DNA of 29,920 nucleotides from a virus, in IMG/VR virus record IMGVR_UViG_3300009551_000100, positions 1-29,920 of that record; one strand, given 5' to 3'. The notes beneath the pieces were generated by a model that saw nothing but the letters and a program-made list of their open reading frames with translations, made no database searches and was not told the origin of the DNA. Positions within the stretch are counted from its first letter, which is position 1. Every line of letters starts with the position of its first letter. Shown in pieces: positions 14,971 to 21,054 of this stretch. Made by a program: the position numbers and the translations under genes.

Positions 14971-15012
14971 GATAAAATAAAAATCCCTCAACACGAAAAA
15001 ACGCATTGAGGG
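14971..15012 (-). terminator. Rho-independent terminator of the lipoprotein transcript
   Basis: Reading the - strand, CCCTCAA (15012-15006) pairs with TTGAGGG (14991-14985) around a 14-base loop, followed by ATTTTTATTTT. It lies 25 bases after the lipoprotein stop and would separate the upstream - strand genes from the ParB-like pair. Confidence 0.65.
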
Positions 15013-15036
15013 AAACTAACAAAGAGAGGGCTCAAT

Positions 15037-15198
15037 TCAAATCCCTTTAACAGGAACTGTCAGACTCGGCGATACATTGGGTTGATTGCTCGCTGTATCG
15101 TCGATTGTATCAGTTGCAGTACCCTGAGTATGGGCCATGCTCACGTTATACGTGCAACTACACAAAAAAACTAACAAAAAACATGAGATAAATTTCAT
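15037..15198 (-). CDS. Small lipoprotein, candidate outer spanin-like protein (53 aa)
   Basis: The N-terminus KFISCFLLVFLCSC is a type II signal peptide: Lys at 2, hydrophobic core 3-12 and a lipobox-like LCSC with Cys13 or Cys15 as acceptor. The mature part (TYNVSMAHTQGTATDTIDDT, then Pro-rich NVSPSLTVPVKGI) is short, polar and without helix, as in Rz1-type outer spanins. Gene length is at the small end for spanins. Ribosome site is weak (AGAG at eight bases). The partner would have to be one of the small membrane proteins at 10033-11315, which is speculative. Confidence 0.6.
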   Translation of the reverse strand: MKFISCFLLVFLCSCTYNVSMAHTQGTATDTIDDTASNQPNVSPSLTVPVKGI

Positions 15199-15218
15199 TC
15201 TTAAACTCTATTAAGGAG

Positions 15219-15647
15219 TTAAACACGTGTGAGCTTTCTGGTTTTTGGTCTACTTATTCCTGAAGAAGTTTCCCATTCCATTAAACCCGCATACATTTTA
15301 CCATATGTAAAAAACCAATCAGCGTCAATCAAAAAAAGCATTTCTTTCGGATAATATTTCTTGAATCGCTTAATCTTGGTCATTGATTTTGAGTCGTAGT
15401 ATCCCTTAACTTCATACCAAATTATTTTTCCGTCTGCTTCTTCTACACAAAAGTCTGGCTTGTAGCTTCTAACTCCCCTTTTAATCTCTTCAAACCAGAA
15501 ATCTTTTGGCTCATATAACCAATCTTTGATCTGTCCTTTCTCTTTCTTAAACTGCAGGTATCTAGCAAAATTAGATTCCCAGATGCTTTTATAATAGTGC
15601 TTTTTACCGCCTATTTCTCTCCATGCTGCTTTATTCGTTCGAATCAT
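15219..15647 (-). CDS. PDDEXK endonuclease, T7 endonuclease I-like arrangement (142 aa)
   Basis: Start chosen at ATG 15647; a TTG at 15668 extends it by seven residues into the neighbour. Catalytic pattern: Glu24 in SIWESNFARYLQF, Asp65 in SYKPDF, Glu79 and Lys81 in YEVKG, with YEPKDFWFE in between. This spacing is close to endonuclease I / Holliday-junction nucleases and to DUF1064-type phage nucleases. Likely job: cutting branched replication or recombination intermediates before packaging, in line with the ERF-exonuclease pair downstream on the other strand. Confidence 0.75.
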   Translation of the reverse strand: MIRTNKAAWREIGGKKHYYKSIWESNFARYLQFKKEKGQIKDWLYEPKDFWFEEIKRGVRSYKPDFCVEEADGKIIWYEVKGYYDSKSMTKIKRFKKYYPKEMLFLIDADWFFTYGKMYAGLMEWETSSGISRPKTRKLTRV

Positions 15648-15942
15648 AGCATAATCCCATTTCAGCAAGAACGTCTTTCCATTCGAGAAAATCCTCTAGA
15701 AGAAATCCTATCTTTTCCCCTAGATGATATATTTCTTTATCTTTGTAGTAATCCTGTTGTAACTCTTGAAACTGATCTTTTACCAGAACCATGATGTCTT
15801 TTGCTAAATCTTGTGCGATGTCGATATCTGGGTTATTGATAAGCTCGTAAATGTAAAGATACATAGCGCCTAATTCGATCATGCTTACACCGCATGAGTG
15901 CATTGCGTCGAAGTCGATGTCTTTAATGTCAATATCGCTCAT
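15631..15942 (-). CDS. Acidic hypothetical protein (103 aa)
   Basis: ATG 15942 overlaps the upstream stop (ATGA), and its 3' end overlaps the nuclease start. Acidic and helical: DIDIKDIDFDAMHS, then ELGAMYLYIYELINNPDIDI, DQFQELQQDYYKDKEIYH, ending DFLEWKDVLAEMGL. No Cys or membrane segment of note. Not recognised. Acidic helical phage proteins of this size can be inhibitors or assembly partners, but nothing shows this directly. Confidence 0.7.
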   Translation of the reverse strand: MSDIDIKDIDFDAMHSCGVSMIELGAMYLYIYELINNPDIDIAQDLAKDIMVLVKDQFQELQQDYYKDKEIYHLGEKIGFLLEDFLEWKDVLAEMGLCYDSNE

Positions 15943-16214
15943 TTGTCACCATGGGTTAAAGTGTAGTTGTCTACTGCTTCAAGGACTTTTTGGCTAAAAC
16001 GAACATAAAGCTCTTTGTCGGCGAATTTTAGCAATGGGTAGTACTTTGTCTCACCTTCAACCTGAAAACTCAATGCTGGGAAGTTAATCCACCTAGAATC
16101 GCCTTTTTTGAAGATCTGCATCTTATTAATGATGAGTTCCCACTTTGGGACCTTGATGCAGATCTCCGCGACTAGGCTTCCTTTGCCTACCGGTTTGTAT
16201 TCGAGTATTTCCAT
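15939..16214 (-). CDS. Conserved phage protein with SpoVG-like pattern (91 aa)
   Basis: MEILEYKPVGKGSLVAEICI, then KMQIFKKGDSRWINFPALSF, GETKYYPLLKFADKELYVRF and a terminal helix. This strand order with RWINFP near the middle and KY.P...F..K at the end occurs widely in phages next to replication and recombination genes and resembles the SpoVG fold (a nucleic-acid-binding beta structure). A role in handling single strands is plausible from context but unproven. Start overlaps the upstream TAA. Confidence 0.7.
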   Translation of the reverse strand: MEILEYKPVGKGSLVAEICIKVPKWELIINKMQIFKKGDSRWINFPALSFQVEGETKYYPLLKFADKELYVRFSQKVLEAVDNYTLTHGDK

Positions 16215-16390
16215 TAACCGTAAACCTTAGCGTATATGGCTGTTTCGTGAATCCCTAAGAGTTCCAGATCTTTCTTAAATCTGTTTATCTCTTCATGATA
16301 TTGGGTCTGTATGTAACTTTCATACAGTTTGCTTCTTGGTTGGTCAATGTTTTTTCTCTTTCGAGATGATTTAGGTTTGATTTCTAGCAT
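16214..16390 (-). CDS. Small basic protein (58 aa)
   Basis: ATG 16390 follows AAGGAA at six bases; TAA overlaps the next ATG (TTAATG). Very basic N-terminus (LEIKPKSSRKRKNIDQPRSK) then an amphipathic helix (YESYIQTQYHEEINRFKKDL) and a LLGIHETAIYAKVYG end. It may bind nucleic acid. Missed by a 60-residue cut-off; the ribosome site and coupling make it credible. No family recognised. Confidence 0.7.
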   Translation of the reverse strand: MLEIKPKSSRKRKNIDQPRSKLYESYIQTQYHEEINRFKKDLELLGIHETAIYAKVYG

Positions 16391-16406
16391 TTTAGGTTCC
16401 TTATAG

Positions 16407-16589
16407 TTAAGTTTTAAAAATTTGTGAAATAAGGTCGTTTAGACCTTCTAAATATCCTTCTTTAAAACCATTGATAAAATCTTCGTTTACTATACACTCA
16501 TCTGGCCTAAAGTGAATGAATTCTATATGGTTTTTTAATTTTTCTTCAATATATTGTTTTACATAAATGTCTAATTTTAAATCTTTCAT
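16407..16589 (-). CDS. Small helical protein (60 aa)
   Basis: ATG 16589 overlaps the initiator's stop (ATGA). KDLKLDIYVKQYIEEKLKNH, then a short middle with FIHFRPDECIVNEDF, and FKEGYLEGLNDLISQIF at the end. The FINGFKEGYLEGLND part resembles small phage proteins that follow replication genes. No function known. Confidence 0.65.
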   Translation of the reverse strand: MKDLKLDIYVKQYIEEKLKNHIEFIHFRPDECIVNEDFINGFKEGYLEGLNDLISQIFKT

Positions 16590-17539
16590 GTCGTTTTTTC
16601 CTTGATTGTTTCAATTTGAAAGCTTTCGCATAATTCTTCAAATTTCTTCCAACTGAAATATTGATCAAATTTTATCGAATTATTACGCATACCTCTCACA
16701 AAAGCAATGCCATCGGATTTTAAAAAACATTCCGCGTTATTATAAATTTCCCCGTTTTTGAAGATTTTTTTCACTTTCTCGTAAGGAGTTTCTGAGGTTT
16801 TTTTCTTCATTGATTCAAGGGATAAGCCCTTCTTGCATGCAAATTTTATCTGTGCAGCAAGACATTTATTTGGAGGATTATCAGGATGAAGGGACCATTT
16901 GACTGCGTTATATACTACTTCCAAAGGATATTTTTTTGTAATTTCCAATTGATCTTCGATAGGAATTTTTAATCCCCTGAGAGAAGGATAAATTATAGGC
17001 TTTTCTTCTTTTTCTAATTCAGAAAAAACAGCAGCAGCATCAGGAGGCGGCGCCTGATGCTGCTGCTGTTTTTCTTTAGGTATTGTATTTATGTTATTGT
17101 TATTAGTTACCCCGATTGGGGTCTCTAGTTGTCCCGTTTGGGGTAACCAGTTACCCTGTTTGGGGTTTCTAGAAAGATTTTTTGAAAGATATTCCGCAAT
17201 CTTTTGCAAATCAAGACGATAGTAATTTTTGCATGGAACACCAAATTTATATACTTGAATAAATTCGAGTTCTTGAAATTTTTTGATGATGGCTCTAAAA
17301 GGTTTTTCTTCAATGGCGCATTTATCCCATGCCCAGGAATGAGTATAATACATCAATCCATCTCCATGTTCTGGATGAGAACAAAGATTTTCATTTGCCT
17401 CAAGATATCCATATCGGTCGATAAAATCGGCTAGCAGCATAGCGCCTTCTATGCCGAGAATTTTAGCAATTTCTACGTGAATACTTACATATTTAGAACT
17501 CGGTAAAAGTGATGTAAGTAGATTAATTGAATGGTTCAT
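16586..17539 (-). CDS. Replication initiator-like protein, winged-helix N-terminus (317 aa)
   Basis: Strong GGAGGTGAAAGA ribosome site before ATG 17539. Residues 15-115 form a winged-helix pattern (VEIAKILGIEGAMLLADFID, HSWAWDKCAIEEKPFRAIIK, KFQELEFIQVYKFG, NYYRLDLQKIAEYL) of the type found in phage and plasmid initiators. Residues 125-165 are a low-complexity linker (NNNNIN, QQQHQ, PPPDAAA) whose DNA holds three iterons, an AT-rich stretch and a hairpin. The C-terminal part (180-230, then FFS-type end with YFSWKKFEELCESF) is helical. By analogy with lambda O, it would bind its own internal origin and recruit a host helicase loader; no helicase is encoded here. Confidence 0.7.
   Translation of the reverse strand: MNHSINLLTSLLPSSKYVSIHVEIAKILGIEGAMLLADFIDRYGYLEANENLCSHPEHGDGLMYYTHSWAWDKCAIEEKPFRAIIKKFQELEFIQVYKFGVPCKNYYRLDLQKIAEYLSKNLSRNPKQGNWLPQTGQLETPIGVTNNNNINTIPKEKQQQHQAPPPDAAAVFSELEKEEKPIIYPSLRGLKIPIEDQLEITKKYPLEVVYNAVKWSLHPDNPPNKCLAAQIKFACKKGLSLESMKKKTSETPYEKVKKIFKNGEIYNNAECFLKSDGIAFVRGMRNNSIKFDQYFSWKKFEELCESFQIETIKEKTT
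17024..17073. repeat. Perfect 21-bp inverted repeat inside the initiator gene
   Basis: Arms 17024-17044 and 17053-17073 are exact reverse complements (core CAGCAGCAGCATCAGG) with an 8-base GC-rich loop. On the coding strand the arms encode KQQQHQ and DAAAVF. It borders the AT-rich part of the proposed origin. Confidence 0.85.
17074..17164 (-). other. Candidate replication origin: three 22-bp iterons plus AT-rich stretch
   Basis: Reading the - strand, three head-to-tail copies start at 17164, 17142 and 17120, each opening with CCCCAAACAGGGTAAC, CCCCAAACGGGACAAC or CCCCAATCGGGGTAAC and spaced exactly 22 bases. They are followed by an AT-rich stretch to 17074 and the hairpin. Because 22 is not a multiple of three, each copy is read in a different frame, so the repeat is kept as DNA and not as protein. 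Iterons inside the initiator gene next to AT-rich DNA is the layout of the lambda origin. Confidence 0.65.
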
Positions 17540-17772
17540 TCTTTCACCTCCACCAGATATCCGGCTTCAATCAAATTCTTTATTACACTTATTGGCAAAT
17601 CTATTTCATCTTCTAAAAGCATCAAATAGGATAAGCATCCTTTTGATTCCCATGAGATATTTGCATCTTTTAATAGGTTGTAGGGATGTTTAGATATTAA
17701 TTGATATTCTTTTTCATCGTGTCGAATTAATCCAAGAAAATGATTATCTTCTCTTAAAATTTTTAAAGGCAT
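17536..17772 (-). CDS. Small winged-helix protein, replication-linked (78 aa)
   Basis: Start chosen at ATG 17772 with AAGGG upstream; a reading from 17841 would begin inside an inverted repeat. PLKILREDNHFLGLIRHDEK, then LLKDANISWESKGCLSYLML and LEDEIDLPISVIKNLIEAGY. The ISW.SKG.LSYLM segment resembles the first helices of DnaD-like replisome organisers and phage replication proteins. Its stop overlaps the initiator's ATG (ATGA), so the two are probably made together. Role inferred. Confidence 0.7.
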   Translation of the reverse strand: MPLKILREDNHFLGLIRHDEKEYQLISKHPYNLLKDANISWESKGCLSYLMLLEDEIDLPISVIKNLIEAGYLVEVKE

Positions 17773-17798
17773 AGCAAACCCTTGTGTAAAATTGTTAG

Positions 17799-17843
17799 GT
17801 TTGCTACTATGGAGACAACCGCTTGAGCTCCATAGTAGCAAAC
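17799..17843. promoter_or_regulatory. 16-bp perfect inverted repeat in the leader of the replication operon
   Basis: GTTTGCTACTATGGAG (17799-17814) and CTCCATAGTAGCAAAC (17828-17843) are exact reverse complements, 13 bases apart. A third TAGCAAAC lies at 17771-17778 over the start codon. A weak - strand promoter (TTGTCT and TAACAA, 15 bases apart) would have its -35 between the arms, as an operator would. Confidence 0.6.
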
Positions 17844-17848
17844 TTCGT

Positions 17849-17870
17849 TCCCCCGAGAAATCTCGGGGGA
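17849..17870. repeat. 10-bp perfect hairpin next to the operator-like repeat
   Basis: TCCCCCGAGA (17849-17858) and TCTCGGGGGA (17861-17870) are exact reverse complements with two bases between. GC-rich but with no T tract on either side, so not a canonical terminator. It sits between the upstream gene's stop and the replication operon leader. Confidence 0.65.
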
Positions 17871-17894
17871 TGAATCTTTTCTATCTTAAGTCAT

Positions 17895-18092
17895 CTATTT
17901 TGGCAAATCTTTTCCTGAATTTTTTTTTAGTCCTTCTAAATATTCATAATACTCACCCATAAATGTTTTCCCGTTTTCTTCATTTGATAAAAAACCATCT
18001 ATCAAACATGATACAGCTATATCAAAATCTTCATCAAAAAGAGCGGTTATAGCTTCTTTAAAATGGTCCTTCTTCATTTCTTTTTCATTCAT
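17895..18092 (-). CDS. Acidic hypothetical protein (65 aa)
   Basis: NEKEMKKDHFKEAITALFDE, then DFDIAVSCLIDGFLSNEENG and YYEYLEGLKKNSGK. Helical and acidic, one Cys. The ribosome site is poor (AGAG very close to ATG 18092). It lies between the zinc-ribbon gene and the replication operon, with the two palindromes directly downstream. Not recognised. Confidence 0.55.
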   Translation of the reverse strand: MNEKEMKKDHFKEAITALFDEDFDIAVSCLIDGFLSNEENGKTFMGEYYEYLEGLKKNSGKDLPK

Positions 18093-18104
18093 TCTCTAAC
18101 CACT

Positions 18105-18293
18105 CTATGATTTTTTCATCTTAACATTTTGAAAAGAAGGCATGTTCCCTGGTCTCTGAGGCCTATCCTTGCAATACCAACACTTCTCGTCACCGCAAGC
18201 CTTCTCTTGCCATATATTGCATTTATCGCAATAAAATGAGTCATACCTTTCGTTATAAGATAGACGTCCTATGCACTCTTTACATTGCTTCAT
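18105..18293 (-). CDS. Zinc-ribbon protein with three Cys pairs (62 aa)
   Basis: GAGGT precedes ATG 18293. Cys pairs at 4/7 (CKEC), 22/25 (CDKC) and a cluster 33/38/41 (CGDEKCWYC). LSYNERYDSFYC, W..KACGD and a following CKDRPQRP match a small family common in phages, where two zinc sites are likely. Probably a nucleic-acid-binding or protein-adaptor protein of the early region. Function unknown. Confidence 0.75.
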   Translation of the reverse strand: MKQCKECIGRLSYNERYDSFYCDKCNIWQEKACGDEKCWYCKDRPQRPGNMPSFQNVKMKKS

Positions 18294-18316
18294 TTTAACC
18301 TCGCATGTAATATAAT
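18289..18316 (+). promoter_or_regulatory. Candidate promoter with consensus -10 for a small RNA
   Basis: Perfect TATAAT at 18311-18316, with a poor -35 TTCATT at 18289-18294 (16 bases). No protein gene follows on the + strand; a hairpin with seven T ends 68 bases later. Confidence 0.45.
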
Positions 18317-18321
18317 CCTAT

Positions 18322-18384
18322 AGCCGCTTGGGTTGACCTAAATGCCAAGACTGGATGGTTTAGTCGATTTGAGCGGCTTTTTTT
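18322..18384 (+). ncRNA. Candidate small RNA antisense to the 3' end of the HTH regulator
   Basis: Predicted to start about 18322-18323, six bases after TATAAT. AGCCGCT (18322-18328) pairs with AGCGGCT (18372-18378), GAC(C)TAAA pairs with TTTAGTC inside, and CCA with TGG near the tip, making one long imperfect hairpin, followed by T at 18378-18384. The last 25 bases are antisense to the end of the HTH gene, like lambda OOP RNA over cII. There is no tRNA T-loop motif. Confidence 0.45.
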
Positions 18385-18626
18385 CTGTCTTCCCTTATCT
18401 TCCTAAGTAGTTCTTTTTCTTCCCTTAATGTCATGACACCCTGATTAAGTATATCCTCTTCACTAACCATTCCCCTACTCCACTTAGATATCGACTTTGC
18501 TAATTTAGATCCAGGTATCAATCGTCTATTCACTATCTTTCGTACATATTGAAAATCGTATCCGATGCTATCTGCTAACTTTTTTATGGATATTTTCTTA
18601 AGTTCTAAGTATTTGTCTAAATCCAT
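18360..18626 (-). CDS. Cro/CI-type HTH regulator (88 aa)
   Basis: AAGGAGGT before ATG 18626. DLDKYLELKKISIKKLADSI, then GYDFQYVRKIVNRRLIPGSK, have the helix-turn-helix order of XRE/Cro proteins (helices about 12-19, 23-31 and a third at 40-50), followed by a charged tail (LREEKELLRKIREDRKK). Divergent from the early + strand genes across a 186-base region with a promoter on each strand, so a repressor of that region is the simplest reading. No integrase is in the window, so lysogeny cannot be claimed. Confidence 0.8.
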   Translation of the reverse strand: MDLDKYLELKKISIKKLADSIGYDFQYVRKIVNRRLIPGSKLAKSISKWSRGMVSEEDILNQGVMTLREEKELLRKIREDRKKAAQID

Positions 18627-18646
18627 GTTTTACCTCCTTTTTCTCT

Positions 18647-18675
18647 ACTCTAACTTAACTCAGAATAAATTTCAA
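18647..18675 (-). promoter_or_regulatory. Candidate promoter of the HTH regulator
   Basis: On the - strand TTGAAA (18675-18670) and TAGAGT (18652-18647) are 17 bases apart, 20 bases ahead of the HTH gene's start. Confidence 0.45.
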
Positions 18676-18700
18676 CCGTGAATTGTTTTTGCTTTTTTCC

Positions 18701-18729
18701 TTGCGTTAAATTTACCGTTTTGTTATATT
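18701..18729 (+). promoter_or_regulatory. Candidate early promoter
   Basis: TTGCGT (18701-18706) and TATATT (18724-18729) are 17 bases apart. The transcript leader to 18813 contains a CTGGG...CCCAG hairpin at 18759-18775 ahead of the first ribosome site. Confidence 0.5.
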
Positions 18730-18812
18730 GAAGATATCAAAGCCAAGCTCCTTGTCGACTGGGTTAACAGCCCAGCAGGTTGAGCGGTGAGATACTAACA
18801 AGAGAGGTGAAT

Positions 18813-19022
18813 ATGAATGCAAAGCAAGTGTACGAATTTCTCGTACAACTGAAATTAGGAAGTAGTTATACAGGAGCTATATTTCAATGCTTCGACAATA
18901 AGCGAAGCGGCGTATGGAATGACACTGTCTTTAATGCAGTGAAGCAAGGATTAAAGCTCTACTGGAGCAATAAAGAAGGTTTTGAAATTTACTTAGGTGT
19001 TTGGAGGGGGTTAGTATGTTAA
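18813..19022 (+). CDS. Early hypothetical protein (69 aa)
   Basis: Start chosen at ATG 18813 with AGAGGTGAAT upstream; the longer frame from 18780 lacks a site. NAKQVYEFLVQLKLGSSYTG, AIFQCFDNKRSGVWNDTVFN and a WSNKEGFEIYLGVWRG end. Aromatic-rich and small; no known family. First gene of the early + operon leading to ERF and exonuclease. Confidence 0.7.
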   Translation: MNAKQVYEFLVQLKLGSSYTGAIFQCFDNKRSGVWNDTVFNAVKQGLKLYWSNKEGFEIYLGVWRGLVC

Positions 19023-19294
19023 ATAGATGGATTGATCTGGAAGAATATGACTACTGGCTTGACAACAAGCGTTGGGAATACCAAAAAGAAGCTGAGTTGA
19101 AGATTAAGGAACTTGTAGGATATATCATTTACGAAGACTTTCTTGAAATGTTAAAAATTGCATTATGTAACGAAGAGCCTGTGTACGATGATGTGTGGAA
19201 TAAGTTAGATCTTAACTGGATGCACTGGGTTGCTTTGACTATGACGGATAAAAAGTTTGAAGAAGAATTAACAAAATGGAATGAGGTGGAGTAA
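19016..19294 (+). CDS. Early hypothetical protein (92 aa)
   Basis: ATG 19016 lies in the previous gene's last codons behind GGAGGGGG. Acidic, Trp-rich and helical (LNRWIDLEEYDYWLDNKRWE, then KIKELVGYIIYEDFLEMLKI and NKLDLNWMHWVALTMTDKKF). TAA overlaps the ATG of the ERF gene. Not recognised; might be a recombination accessory or host-factor inhibitor, by place only. Confidence 0.7.
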   Translation: MLNRWIDLEEYDYWLDNKRWEYQKEAELKIKELVGYIIYEDFLEMLKIALCNEEPVYDDVWNKLDLNWMHWVALTMTDKKFEEELTKWNEVE

Positions 19295-19899
19295 TGAGAA
19301 CATCTGAAACAATTAACGACTTAGCTAAAGCAATGTCTGAAGCTCAAAAGAACATGAAACCCGCATCTAAGGATGCGGTTAATCCATACTTTAAGTCTAA
19401 GTATTCTAACATTTCATCTGTTTGGGAAGCTATCAGAGGTCCATTAACAGAAAACGGGTTGACGGTATGGCAAGATGTTGTAACCTGTGATAAAAGCGTA
19501 TCTGTCACAACTAGAGTTGTACATCAATCAGGTCAATGGGTAGAATTTGGCCCCTTGATTATACCTTTAACAAAGTTAGATGCTCAGGTTATTGGCAGCG
19601 CTACAAGTTACGCTAAAAGATATGCTTTATGTGCTGCAATTGGCGTTGTTTCTGACGAAGATGATGACGGTAATGCTGCAACTAGAGCTGTTGTACATAA
19701 TGTCCCCGAACAAAAGCCGGAATTCATCACAATAGGACAACTTCAACAAATCGAGCTAATGATTAAAGGACTAGACGAGGAAAAGAAACTAATCCTAGAT
19801 CATTACAAGATCACAAGCTTATCGATGATTCCTAAGGATCACGGTAAGGCAATCATCAATAAGCTAGCCGGAATGCAGAAGAAAGAGGTTGAAGTATGA
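19294..19899 (+). CDS. erf: ERF-family single-strand annealing protein (201 aa)
   Basis: Residues 1-128 show the ERF core: ETINDLAKAMSEAQKNMKPA, NPYFKSKYSNISSVWEAIRG (30-49), LTENGLTVWQDVV, and GSATSYAKRYALCAAIGVVS (101-120) followed by DEDDDGN. These proteins form rings on single-stranded DNA and anneal complementary strands in phage recombination and end joining. The C-terminal 60 residues (IKGLDEEKKLILDHYKI..) are helical and likely partner-binding. Overlaps the exonuclease gene by ATGA, its usual functional partner. Confidence 0.9.
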   Translation: MRTSETINDLAKAMSEAQKNMKPASKDAVNPYFKSKYSNISSVWEAIRGPLTENGLTVWQDVVTCDKSVSVTTRVVHQSGQWVEFGPLIIPLTKLDAQVIGSATSYAKRYALCAAIGVVSDEDDDGNAATRAVVHNVPEQKPEFITIGQLQQIELMIKGLDEEKKLILDHYKITSLSMIPKDHGKAIINKLAGMQKKEVEV

Positions 19900-20744
19900 C
19901 TTATATCAAGCAAGGATCTCAGGAATGGCACGAATTGAGAAGAAGACACATTGGAGCATCCGACAGTGCGGCAATCCTCGGCGTTTCACCATGGAAAACA
20001 CGATATCAGCTTTGGCAAGAAAAGCTAGGTCTATACGAAACGAAAGAAAACGATGCGATGAGAAGAGGTAAGGCATTAGAAAATGAGGCTAGAGAGTTTT
20101 ACTCTAGCCTATTAGGTGAATATTTCGTGGATGATGTAAAAACTAAAGGGATCTTCCTCGCTTCTTTAGACGGAATCAATCTAGATAAAACGATTGCCGT
20201 TGAGATCAAGTGTCCAAACTTAAAAAGAGTTGAAATTTTCTCAGACACTTTAGAGGTGCCTGGTTATTATTATTCTCAATTACAACACCAGATGTACGTC
20301 TATGATTTAGATTCGATTTGGTATGGGGAATATCATCCAGAATTTAAGGTTAATCCGATTGAGGTTGAAAGAAATGACGACTTTTTAAGGAACTATATAG
20401 AAAAAGCTGAGGAATTTTGGAGATTCGTAATCACAGGAGTTCCTCCAGAAATGTCAGATAAGGATTGCGTTATCAAAGAAGATATCCGTTGGCAAACGAT
20501 TGCCCAAGAACTTAAGATTTGCAAATCAAAAATAGATCAGTTAATTCATGAAGAAGAATATCTCAAGGAAGCCCTTATAAATCTCGCTGGTGACCAAAAC
20601 TCCAAAGGATCTGGGGTAAGTGTCACAAAGACAAAAAAACTTGGCTCAATTAAATATGATGAGATTCCTGAATTAAGATCAGTTGATCTTGAAAAATATC
20701 GTAAAGAAGAAAGTTTTTATTGGACTGTTAGATTAGAGAAATAA
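19896..20744 (+). CDS. YqaJ/lambda-exonuclease-type 5'-3' exonuclease (282 aa)
   Basis: PDDEXK exonuclease that resects double-stranded ends to give substrate for ERF. Motifs: GSQEWHELRRRHIGASD (Arg and Ser-Asp lead, 7-23), RGKALE (57-62), Leu-Asp-Gly at 91-93 with Asp92 as metal ligand, VEIKCP with Glu103 and Lys105, and QLQHQMYVYD (128-137). Length is normal. C-terminal 60 residues are helical with Lys-rich ends. Last gene of the early operon. Confidence 0.9.
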   Translation: MTYIKQGSQEWHELRRRHIGASDSAAILGVSPWKTRYQLWQEKLGLYETKENDAMRRGKALENEAREFYSSLLGEYFVDDVKTKGIFLASLDGINLDKTIAVEIKCPNLKRVEIFSDTLEVPGYYYSQLQHQMYVYDLDSIWYGEYHPEFKVNPIEVERNDDFLRNYIEKAEEFWRFVITGVPPEMSDKDCVIKEDIRWQTIAQELKICKSKIDQLIHEEEYLKEALINLAGDQNSKGSGVSVTKTKKLGSIKYDEIPELRSVDLEKYRKEESFYWTVRLEK

Positions 20745-20752
20745 ATATAGTA

Positions 20753-20800
20753 TTGACTATAATTATATGTTTGTGTTAAGATGTTTATCTCAACACAAAC
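20753..20800 (+). promoter_or_regulatory. Promoter with overlapping palindromic operator
   Basis: TTGACT (20753-20758) and TAAGAT (20777-20782) are 18 bases apart. GTTTGTGTTAAGAT (20769-20782) and ATCTCAACACAAAC (20787-20800) are inverted repeats with 13 of 14 bases paired, covering the -10. The TTGTGTT...AACACAA half-sites recur at 11346-11380. Confidence 0.6.
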
Positions 20801-20814
20801 CTCTAAGGGTTAAT

Positions 20815-21054
20815 ATGGACATCCAACAAGATCTATTCAACAACACTGAATTAGATTTATTCAAAGAAGAATTTAGACGTGAATTGTTAGTCGTTAAACA
20901 AAGAAGCGATAACGTACGCCGTGGTTTATTCGCAAGACACAACGAGCTGGTTAAGACTCATCAAAACCAGCAAGTTGAATTGGATATCCAAAAGAAAGAT
21001 TTGGAAGAATTGAAGAGCTTCGTTTACTCTATGGGTATGCAAAAAGTTGGTTAA
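20815..21054 (+). CDS. Small helical protein (79 aa)
   Basis: AAGGG precedes ATG 20815; the longer frame from 20767 runs through the palindrome. DIQQDLFNNTELDLFKEEFR, then RELLVVKQRSDNVRRGLFAR and a coiled-coil-like QQVELDIQKKDLEELKSFVY. Basic and helical. It has its own promoter. The pattern is like small phage DNA-associated or regulatory proteins. Not recognised. Converges on the fibre operon with a 4-base overlap of stops. Confidence 0.7.
   Translation: MDIQQDLFNNTELDLFKEEFRRELLVVKQRSDNVRRGLFARHNELVKTHQNQQVELDIQKKDLEELKSFVYSMGMQKVG

Noticed and set aside
17099-17164. CRISPR array
   Set aside because: The 22-bp units are directly adjacent with no spacers, only three copies, and sit inside a coding sequence.
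17773-17841. N-terminal extension of the 78-residue replication-linked protein
   Set aside because: The extension would start inside the 16-bp inverted repeat and has no ribosome site; ATG 17772 has AAGGG.
17849-17870. Rho-independent terminator
   Set aside because: Perfect GC-rich stem but no T tract in either direction.
18322-18384. tRNA-like gene
   Set aside because: Acceptor-like pairing GCCGCT/AGCGGC is present, but the element is only about 57 bases to the T run and has no GTTCRA T-loop, anticodon arm or D-loop consensus.
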